Origin: an uncultured Lysobacter sp.
GTDB taxonomy: Bacteria; Pseudomonadota; Gammaproteobacteria; Xanthomonadales; Xanthomonadaceae
NCBI GenBank assembly: GCA_943913335.1
Contig: CALTXS010000096.1
Coordinates: 1-5,080 of the forward strand
Length of the DNA: 5,080 bases
Reading direction: 5' to 3'
Part shown: piece after piece, positions 1 to 5,080 of the stretch
How the letters are laid out: every line of letters begins with the position of its first letter
Numbering within the stretch: the stretch's first letter is position 1
Made by a program: the position numbers and the translations under genes
The notes under the pieces: generated by a model
The model's database searches: none
The model's input: the letters and a program-made list of their open reading frames with translations, nothing else
Told to the model about the DNA's origin: nothing

Positions 1-456
1 CAACATCTCGCGCGCGTTCTGCAGGTTTTGCAAGGTATCTCTGGACATTTGTTCCAGATGCACACGGCCCGCACCAAAGGCCACGCCGCGATCGCTTAGC
101 TGGCGGTGGGCGATTTCCGCCTCGGACGGCTGGCCCGGCTCGCCGCCGCCCAACAGGACCCAGGAAACGGGCTTTTGCGCGGCTTCGCTGCTGCGATGGA
201 GTTCAACGGCACGGGCGATCCGCGCTTCGAAATCGTCGTCGGGCTTGCCGTCGGGCGAGAATTTGCCGAACAGCAGGACCTGATCGGCCTCGGTGCTGGC
301 AATGGGAGCCCGTCGCGCCACCCGCACTACGTGGGCGAAATACGCCACATACAGTAAACCCGCCGTGGCCATAGTGGCAGCCAGGGCAACGGCACTGACC
401 TGCAGGACATCACGGTCGAGCGTCAGAGCGATACGATGGTGAAGACGCGATTTCAT
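1..456 (-). CDS. DUF218 (YdcF/SanA/ElyC-like) membrane protein, N-terminal part
   Basis: This gene runs leftward off the window, so only the first 152 codons are present. Reading from an ATG at 456, residues 1-18 are basic and polar, and about 19-44 form one membrane helix rich in Ala, Val and Leu, so the rest probably faces the periplasm. The DUF218 core follows: a strand with VLLFGK near 60-65, the strand-turn VLLGGGEPG at 100-108, SEAE at 111-114, and LEQMSRDTLQN at 134-144. The last matches the family's conserved glutamate followed by S-x-x-T-x-x-N. Members such as E. coli SanA, ElyC and YdcF are linked to envelope integrity or are uncharacterised; the biochemical reaction is not established. 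An in-frame ATG at 480 could add 8 residues, but AGGGGAG lies 8 bases before the ATG at 456 and favours that start. The gene is divergent from the glycosyltransferase. The family call is fairly sure; the role is unknown. Confidence 0.85.
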   Translation of the reverse strand, partial: MKSRLHHRIALTLDRDVLQVSAVALAATMATAGLLYVAYFAHVVRVARRAPIASTEADQVLLFGKFSPDGKPDDDFEARIARAVELHRSSEAAQKPVSWVLLGGGEPGQPSEAEIAHRQLSDRGVAFGAGRVHLEQMSRDTLQNLQNAREML

Positions 457-464
457 ACGATGAA

Positions 465-471
465 CTCCCCT
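465..471 (-). promoter_or_regulatory. Ribosome binding site of the DUF218 gene
   Basis: On the minus strand this reads AGGGGAG, a strong Shine-Dalgarno match with an 8-base spacer to the ATG ending at 456. It decides the start of the leftward gene against the upstream in-frame ATG at 480. Confidence 0.7.
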
Positions 472-484
472 AGGGTCCATTTTA

Positions 485-512
485 TTCCTTATCACGGCCA
501 TCCGCTTATACT
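485..512 (+). promoter_or_regulatory. Possible promoter of the glycosyltransferase gene
   Basis: TATACT at 507-512 matches a sigma-70 -10 box at five of six positions. It lies in the AT-richer divergent gap, and transcription would begin about 35 bases before the ATG at 553. The -35 region is poor (TTCCTT at 485-490, 16-base spacer), so an activator or another sigma factor would be needed if this is real. The opposite strand of the same bases reads TATAAG, so a divergent promoter for the DUF218 gene could overlap it, but no well-spaced -35 box is visible there either. Confidence 0.3.
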
Positions 513-552
513 GCAGGCACAAATTGTCGACATCATTACACTTCGCCGCCCC

Positions 553-1326
553 ATGCTGACTGTTAACGACATTGCCGTCGTCATCCCCGCTCTGAACGAG
601 GAACTGCGCATCCGCGGCGTCGTGGACGATGCCCTGCGCTACTGCCCGACTGTGATCGTAGTGGACGATGGCTCGACCGACGCCACGCTGGAACGCATCG
701 CCGGCTTGAACGTAACAGTGGTGCGCCACCCCGAGCGCATGGGCAAAGGTGCCTCCTTGCGCGATGGCTTTGCCAAGGCTCTGGAACTGGGTAAGCAGGG
801 CGTCGTCACCATGGATGGCGACGGCCAGCATGCCGGCCATGACATCCCCCGTTTGCTGGCGGCAGCCAATCAGTATCCGAACCATATCGTGATCGGCGCG
901 CGCCTGAAAAAGCGGGCCCTGCAGCCCAAGTACCGCACCATGGCCAATCACTTCGGCGATTGGGGCATTGCCTGGGGCACCGGCTACCAGATCGCCGACA
1001 CGCAAAGCGGCCAACGTTTCTACCCCGCCAATGTGATGGCGCTGCAGGATGTACCGGCCGAAGGCTTTGTGTTCGAAGCCGAGATTCTGATCAGCGCCGC
1101 GCAACACTTGGGCACGCGCGTGGTGTCGGTGCCGATCGAAAGCCGCTATTCGTCGCAGGAGTCCGAAGAGGAATTCCGCGCTTCGCACTTCCGTCCGCTG
1201 CACGACCTATTCGGGATCACGTCGCACGTGGTTCGACGCGTGTTGAGCAGTCGCAGCATGGTTGACACGTACCGCGAAATCCGACGTCATCCGCCGGTCA
1301 TTTTTGACCCGCCAGCTAACGACTAA
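553..1326 (+). CDS. GT2-family glycosyltransferase, DPM/DPG synthase-like, soluble
   Basis: This complete 257-residue protein is a GT-A fold family 2 glycosyltransferase, expected to transfer a sugar from a nucleotide-sugar donor to a lipid or other acceptor at the cytoplasmic face of the inner membrane. Motifs in order are the opening strand VVIPALNEE (9-17), the nucleotide-binding VVDDGSTD (36-43), GKGASLRDGF (64-73), the metal-binding DGDGQH (88-93), and an acceptor-side region with DTQSGQRFYP (149-158) and GFVFEAEILI (171-180). The C-terminus carries SHFRPLHD (211-218), seen in many bacterial dolichol-phosphate-mannose-synthase-like enzymes. There is no membrane helix, unlike ArnC/GtrB-type enzymes, which carry C-terminal anchors. 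The frame is open upstream to an ATG at 436, but that would overlap the divergent DUF218 gene and adds residues that do not look family-like. The ATG at 553 puts the catalytic strand near the N-terminus as usual, although its Shine-Dalgarno is weak. Donor and acceptor are unknown. Confidence 0.88.
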   Translation: MLTVNDIAVVIPALNEELRIRGVVDDALRYCPTVIVVDDGSTDATLERIAGLNVTVVRHPERMGKGASLRDGFAKALELGKQGVVTMDGDGQHAGHDIPRLLAAANQYPNHIVIGARLKKRALQPKYRTMANHFGDWGIAWGTGYQIADTQSGQRFYPANVMALQDVPAEGFVFEAEILISAAQHLGTRVVSVPIESRYSSQESEEEFRASHFRPLHDLFGITSHVVRRVLSSRSMVDTYREIRRHPPVIFDPPAND

Positions 1327-1343
1327 ACGGACAGCACTGTTAT

Positions 1344-1395
1344 TTACCTGCGGGTTCTGCTATCAAAGCAGGAAATCCGTTTTACTTGCAGGTAA
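1344..1395 (+). promoter_or_regulatory. Inverted repeat covering the ribosome binding site of the next gene
   Basis: TTACCTGC at 1344-1351 is the exact reverse complement of GCAGGTAA at 1388-1395, with 36 bases between. The right arm contains AGGT (1390-1393), the best Shine-Dalgarno for the ATG at 1404, so pairing would hide it. An alternative pairing is possible inside the loop: CCTGC at 1347-1351 with GCAGG at 1368-1372, which would leave the right arm free. The two pairings exclude each other, as in a translational switch. No known riboswitch class is recognised. The arms are short and the long loop weakens the structure, so it could also be a protein-binding site or chance. Confidence 0.35.
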
Positions 1396-1403
1396 CTCCA
1401 ACA

Positions 1404-2486
1404 ATGGCCACTCCCCACGGCACCAAACAAAGCCAACAGCGCGCTCGCGGTATCGGCTTGGTCCTGTATTCACTGCTGTTTCTGGGCATTCTCGGGTTTG
1501 GCTGGTACCACCTGCTGTACGGCACCATGCATCAGGGACTGGTCGCAGTCATTGCCGCGCTGGCCGCGCTACTGGCGTGGTTCATCGCCAAAATCATCGG
1601 CGGGCATAAAGAGGGCATTCGCGGCGACCTGCCATTGTTTATCTTCCTGCTCGGCATCAGCGCCATTGGTGTCTTCAACACCTTAATGCTCAAGCTCGAA
1701 GGTAAGACCATCTACGTTGAGTCCATTGACGCGGCCACCCGCCAGTACACCGACCTGCCGCTGACCTTGCGCACCGGCTCGGGCAACAAGGAGGCCGACG
1801 CCAAGCGCGCCCGCATCGAAGCCCTGAAAGTACAGCTGGCGCAGGAGATCGCCAACCCGCGCAACTGCGGCGATGGCCCCAAGGCCCGCGAGATTCTCGA
1901 CGGCATCAAGGCCGAACTGCCGACCTTTACGCGGCTGTCGGGCAACAATGTCGACTGCTCGCAGAACAAGGCGCTCATCCGCAGCTACAACGAACAGATC
2001 GATGAACTGCTGGCCAAGTCGCCGGAGTTTGCCGCCGCGCACGTCGGTCTGTACAACACCGTGCAAGCCAACAGCGCCGAACAGATCGCCAAGCTCAACG
2101 CGCTCAAGAAACAGGTCGATGGCGGTCTGGACCTGCATCAGGCCCGCAATCAGCTCGAAGTGATCGCCGCCAACTACGCCGAACAGACCACCAAGGTCCG
2201 CGCCGAAGTGCCGAGCGTGACGCAGGACGATCGCTTCAAGCCGGCACTGGATATTCAGAGCGCACGCAACATCGGCGAATGGGGTCACCTGCTGCCGCTG
2301 ATACTGTCGCGTCTGGACAAGATTCAGACCTGGGTGTACCTGGGCATTGCCGTGTTCCTGGACTGGCTGCTGGTGCATATGTTCGCCCGCCTTGCCGAGT
2401 TCACCCGCAATGAGGAAGACGAGTTCGACCGTCGTGACGATCCGCGCGGCAGTGCCGGCGGTTTCTCCGGCGGGTTCGGTCGTTGA
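1404..2486 (+). CDS. Four-helix inner-membrane protein with periplasmic helical domain, unknown family
   Basis: This is a 360-residue protein that I do not recognise. It has three hydrophobic helices near the N-terminus (about 17-37, 46-66 and 75-96), a hydrophilic, mostly alpha-helical stretch (about 97-308), a fourth helix (about 309-331), and a charged then glycine-rich C-terminal tail (332-360, ending in GGFSGGFGR). The basic N-terminus before helix 1 and the KIIGGHKEGIR loop after helix 2 place the N-terminus in the cytoplasm. That puts the large domain in the periplasm and the C-terminal tail back in the cytoplasm. The domain has two cysteines, Cys155 and Cys185, that could form a disulfide, and several helices rich in Gln, Glu, Lys and Ala that could form a bundle. 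ATG 1404 is chosen over a TTG at 1386 because AGGT precedes it by 10 bases. The next gene begins 20 bases after the stop, so this is probably the first gene of a three-gene operon. Stator, sensor or scaffold roles all fit. Confidence 0.85.
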   Translation: MATPHGTKQSQQRARGIGLVLYSLLFLGILGFGWYHLLYGTMHQGLVAVIAALAALLAWFIAKIIGGHKEGIRGDLPLFIFLLGISAIGVFNTLMLKLEGKTIYVESIDAATRQYTDLPLTLRTGSGNKEADAKRARIEALKVQLAQEIANPRNCGDGPKAREILDGIKAELPTFTRLSGNNVDCSQNKALIRSYNEQIDELLAKSPEFAAAHVGLYNTVQANSAEQIAKLNALKKQVDGGLDLHQARNQLEVIAANYAEQTTKVRAEVPSVTQDDRFKPALDIQSARNIGEWGHLLPLILSRLDKIQTWVYLGIAVFLDWLLVHMFARLAEFTRNEEDEFDRRDDPRGSAGGFSGGFGR

Positions 2487-2506
2487 CGCGCGAGTAAGAT
2501 ACATCC

Positions 2507-3865
2507 ATGTGCCCCGATTTCGATGACGATCTGCCGCCACCCTTTCCTGTTCGTGCTCCATGGGAGAAGGCCGCGCCCGCTGCTGCGCCAGTAGCCCCTT
2601 CGTCTGTGCCGGCATCGGCGGAGCCGGTGTCGCCCGCGCCGATCCCGGATCCGTCCATAGCCCCCGCAGTGCCAGCTGCCGATGGATCGTACGGCGAGCC
2701 CGCCATGACGCCCGCCGTCGCTGCGCCACCCGACTCCACCGCCCCGATCTCACCGACGCCGACTTCCGTCGACGCCGCGGCACCATTTACCACTTCCCAA
2801 GCACCATTTTCCAGCTTCGGGGACAGCGGCGATGCGTACGACAACGGCAAGCTCATCGCTGAGCAACTCAATACCCTGGGTTATCACCCGGTGGTGATTG
2901 TCGGCACGGCCGGTGCGGGCAAGACCGCGCTGCTGCTGTCGCTGCTGGGATACTTGCGCGGGGCATCCAAGGCGACCAATGTGCAGGTCATGCTCGGTCA
3001 ACCGCTGATCGACCAGACCACCGCCTATGGCCAGCAGATCCAAGAGCAGGCCGTCGGGCTGTTCAATCAGGCCCTGCAGGCATTCCTGAGCGGTGTGGCG
3101 CCACCGGCGACCAAAGCCTCGCAGCCGTTCTTTGTACCGGTCGAGCTGCAGTTCCACGATGGCAAGGTCCAGCGTTACGCGTTCTTAGAGAGCGATGGCG
3201 AATGGTATCGCCCCGATTACAACTCGCCGGCGCTGTACAAAGACCTGCGGCCCGAGCTCGAGGCGCTGTTCAATCACTTTAAGGGCTCGATCTCGATGTT
3301 CTACGTCGCGCCTGCGACGCAGATGAGTTTCGATGGCGCCTCGCCGCGCCGACCGGTCGGCGGTTCCAATGCCGCCTCCATGCGCGATGCGGCTCAAGGT
3401 CTGGTCGGTGCCATGCAGCACTATTCGCAACATCGGGCGCACAAACGCCGTCTCGATCTGCAGATGTTCCTGCTGACCAAGTGGGATAGCGTGTTTGAGC
3501 CGGGCGCCGCGTCGCGCGGGTTCGAGGAACCGCAGCTCGAAGATGCCGTCGCTTTTGCGCGCGACCACTATAGCGATGCCTTCGCCTACTTTGAGTCCAT
3601 GAACGTGGGCGACCGACCCGAACGGAAGAAGGTGGTGATGCAGTATTCGTCGGGGCTGATGAGCAATCGCATCATTGCCTCGCCCGATCGCATTGAGTTG
3701 CGGGCGCTGCATACCTACCACCGCCGTCTGTGGAACCTGCTGAGCCGGTTTGCCTTTGGTGTGCAGGTCGATCCCGAACCGATCTCGCCGCGTTCGCTGT
3801 TTTCCGGGCTGCGCAATGCGACCGATAGCATGCTCGGCCTGTTGGGCGTGAAACCCGGCAAATGA
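2507..3865 (+). CDS. P-loop GTPase-like protein with Pro/Ala-rich N-terminal tail
   Basis: This is a 452-residue cytoplasmic protein. Residues 1-105 are a disordered tail dominated by Pro and Ala. The NTPase domain begins near 115: a strand then GTAGAGKT (133-140) is a clear Walker A/G1 motif. GVAPPAT (196-202) before a beta-strand offers Thr202 as a possible switch I residue. FLESDGE (226-232) sits where G3 (DxxG, often followed by Glu) is expected, but has Glu228 in place of Asp. FLLTKWD (321-327) fits a G4 motif (T/N-K-x-D), which indicates guanine specificity. Order and spacing suit a TRAFAC-type GTPase of the divergent kind seen in bacterial multi-gene systems. The C-terminal 100 residues are helical and end in a short amphipathic, glycine-containing stretch. 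No membrane helix is visible. The neighbours are a membrane protein 20 bases upstream and a coiled-coil protein overlapping by 4 bases, so it is probably the switch of a complex. GTPase assignment is likely, though an ATPase cannot be excluded; the function is unknown. Confidence 0.85.
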   Translation: MCPDFDDDLPPPFPVRAPWEKAAPAAAPVAPSSVPASAEPVSPAPIPDPSIAPAVPAADGSYGEPAMTPAVAAPPDSTAPISPTPTSVDAAAPFTTSQAPFSSFGDSGDAYDNGKLIAEQLNTLGYHPVVIVGTAGAGKTALLLSLLGYLRGASKATNVQVMLGQPLIDQTTAYGQQIQEQAVGLFNQALQAFLSGVAPPATKASQPFFVPVELQFHDGKVQRYAFLESDGEWYRPDYNSPALYKDLRPELEALFNHFKGSISMFYVAPATQMSFDGASPRRPVGGSNAASMRDAAQGLVGAMQHYSQHRAHKRRLDLQMFLLTKWDSVFEPGAASRGFEEPQLEDAVAFARDHYSDAFAYFESMNVGDRPERKKVVMQYSSGLMSNRIIASPDRIELRALHTYHRRLWNLLSRFAFGVQVDPEPISPRSLFSGLRNATDSMLGLLGVKPGK

Positions 3866-5080
3866 GCGAGCAAGCACTACTCGAGGTCCATTTGTATGCC
3901 GATGGCCGCAAGGTCGCGCTGTTCGGTGCGCCGACGCGTCCGGCGTATCTGCCATCGTCGGATTTTGTCGGCCTGATCAATCAGGATCCGCGCCCCGTGA
4001 CCGGCGACTATGCCGTGGATCTGTCGCGCTTTGCGGTGCGGGCCGGCGTGGTGAAGACGCTGACCTGGCTGGCTGTGTATCGTGGGCGACCGGATCCGGT
4101 GCTGGGCGATCGCGGCAATTACGTGGGCGCCGGTCTGTGGCTGCCGGACAATCCGCTGATTGCGCTGGATCAGGTGATCGAGGCCTTGCGTCACGTGGTT
4201 GATCGCATTGTCTCGACCATGGATGCCAACCCGACGCAGGCGCAGGCGCAACTCAATGTGCAGTTGCCGGACTACGCCAACGGCGCTATCGAGTGGTTGC
4301 GTTCGCATGCCATCGGTGGCCCGACCGATCCGGATCTGGGTCTGCAGGGCTCCGAGGGCGCGCCGCGTGATGCGCAGCGGACCACCGTGCGGATGCGCAA
4401 TGTGTTCGGCGTCGATGCGCTGGCCACCTTGAGCGCCGCCATGATTGCGCGCACCCGTGCCGGCATGACGCGATTGCTGTTGCTGCAAGACGAGCAGGCG
4501 GCTACGGAGCCGCGCGTCGAGGAGCGCAAACGGGCGCTCGAGTCGCTGTTCGGCGTGAGTGCGCCGCTCAATGCGCTCAATCATCATGCGGTGAATTTCA
4601 GTGTCGGGTCGGCGGCGCGCGAGCGGGCGGCACGCGAGGCCGAGCGGCGGGCGCAAGACGAGCGGGCGCAGGCGCAGGCGGATCTGGGCACGGTGCAGGA
4701 GGAGCTGGAACTGCTACGGCAGACCGCCGAGCGGCAGCGCCTCGACCTGCAGCGGGCCGATGCGGCCTTGCGTAACGAAAAAACCGCGCACGAACAGACC
4801 CGCGAGCAGGCCGACGAAGCCAATCGTCTGCGGTCCGAGCTGGAGCGCGCGCAGGCCGATTTTCAGGCCTACAAGGTCAAGGTACGCAATGCCGGGCAGT
4901 CGCCCGAGCTGGGCGATCGCTTGCGCGCCAAGGTGACGCAGGTGATGCAGCCGAGTCCGGCGCGGTCCTCGAGCGGTAGCAGTCGCGGCGGCGGGGCCCG
5001 ACGGGTGCAGCGCAGCGGACGCGATGCGGCGGCGTTCTGGGACAACAACCGGCTGATGCTGTACGTCGCGCTGGCCATCA
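3862..5080 (+). CDS. Coiled-coil protein with globular N-terminus and probable membrane anchor, partial
   Basis: The ATG overlaps the stop of the GTPase gene (ATGA at 3862-3865), so the two are translationally coupled. The frame stays open to the right edge, giving 406 codons with no stop. Residues 1 to about 245 look globular and mixed alpha/beta, with an opening strand LLEVHLYADGRKVALFG (6-22), a stretch RGNYVGAGLWLPDNP (84-98) and a following helix. I recognise no family in it. Residues about 252-342 are a long coiled coil rich in Arg, Glu, Gln and Ala, with heptad-like Leu spacing. Residues about 364-390 are a low-complexity Ser/Gly/Arg linker, and FWDNNRLMLYVALAI (392-406) looks like the entry into a membrane helix. 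The architecture suggests a cytoplasmic head held off the membrane by a coiled coil, or a periplasmic C-terminal domain beyond the edge. It could be the partner, regulator or effector of the GTPase. Confidence 0.85.
   Translation, partial: MSEQALLEVHLYADGRKVALFGAPTRPAYLPSSDFVGLINQDPRPVTGDYAVDLSRFAVRAGVVKTLTWLAVYRGRPDPVLGDRGNYVGAGLWLPDNPLIALDQVIEALRHVVDRIVSTMDANPTQAQAQLNVQLPDYANGAIEWLRSHAIGGPTDPDLGLQGSEGAPRDAQRTTVRMRNVFGVDALATLSAAMIARTRAGMTRLLLLQDEQAATEPRVEERKRALESLFGVSAPLNALNHHAVNFSVGSAARERAAREAERRAQDERAQAQADLGTVQEELELLRQTAERQRLDLQRADAALRNEKTAHEQTREQADEANRLRSELERAQADFQAYKVKVRNAGQSPELGDRLRAKVTQVMQPSPARSSSGSSRGGGARRVQRSGRDAAAFWDNNRLMLYVALAI

Noticed and set aside
1347..1384. Possible intrinsic terminator after the glycosyltransferase gene (CCTGC/GCAGG then TTTT)
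   Set aside because: The stem is only 5 bases with a 16-base loop, and the four T bases come 8 bases after the stem rather than directly after it, so it is not a credible terminator.
1683..2786. Long minus-strand open frame (367 codons) across two plus-strand genes
   Set aside because: It spans the end of the membrane-protein gene and the start of the GTPase gene, lacks any recognisable motif, and its composition is what the reverse strand of GC-rich coding DNA gives. The plus-strand frames carry membrane helices and a P-loop.
3185..3955. Minus-strand open frame of 256 codons opposite the GTPase gene
   Set aside because: It is opposite the GTPase core, including the G4 region, and reads as His/Arg-rich shadow sequence with no motif or convincing ribosome binding site.
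3877..4656. Minus-strand open frame of 259 codons opposite the coiled-coil gene
   Set aside because: It is Arg-, His- and Gln-rich with no domain signature, and lies opposite a plus-strand frame that is open from the ATGA overlap to the window edge and has an orderly globular-to-coiled-coil architecture.
4615..4890. Apparent repeats of GCG, CAG and GAG triplets
   Set aside because: These reflect Ala/Gln/Glu/Arg codons of the coiled coil rather than a tandem nucleotide repeat; no fixed repeat unit recurs.

Overview
The window is GC-rich, densely coded DNA with long, cleanly coding genes and short gaps. The two recognisable families, a DUF218/YdcF-like envelope protein and a small soluble GT2 glycosyltransferase, suggest a proteobacterial chromosome, most likely gammaproteobacterial. 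The genus cannot be fixed from this sequence. I see no RNA genes, CRISPR arrays, insertion sequences or phage genes.

Layout. (1) Positions 1-456, minus strand: the N-terminal 152 codons of a DUF218 (YdcF/SanA/ElyC-type) inner-membrane protein that continues past the left edge. (2) Positions 457-552: a relatively AT-rich divergent intergenic region with a possible promoter. (3) Positions 553-1326, plus strand: a complete GT2 glycosyltransferase resembling dolichyl/polyprenyl-phosphate sugar synthases but without membrane segments. (4) Positions 1327-1403: a short gap holding an inverted repeat whose right arm covers the ribosome binding site of the next gene. (5) Positions 1404-5080, plus strand: three tightly packed genes that I do not recognise as a named system. 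They encode a four-helix membrane protein with a periplasmic domain of about 210 residues, a P-loop GTPase-like protein with a long Pro/Ala-rich N-terminal tail, and a protein with a globular N-terminus, a coiled coil, a Ser/Gly/Arg linker and the beginning of a probable membrane anchor. The last gene is cut by the right edge.

The three-gene unit is the most interesting part. The spacing (20 bases, then a 4-base ATGA overlap) argues for co-expression and probably for a shared complex at the inner membrane. A plausible reading is that the GTPase is a cytoplasmic switch between a polytopic membrane protein and a membrane-anchored coiled-coil partner. Its purpose (envelope organisation, a transport or secretion-like assembly, or a conflict/stress system) cannot be decided from the window.
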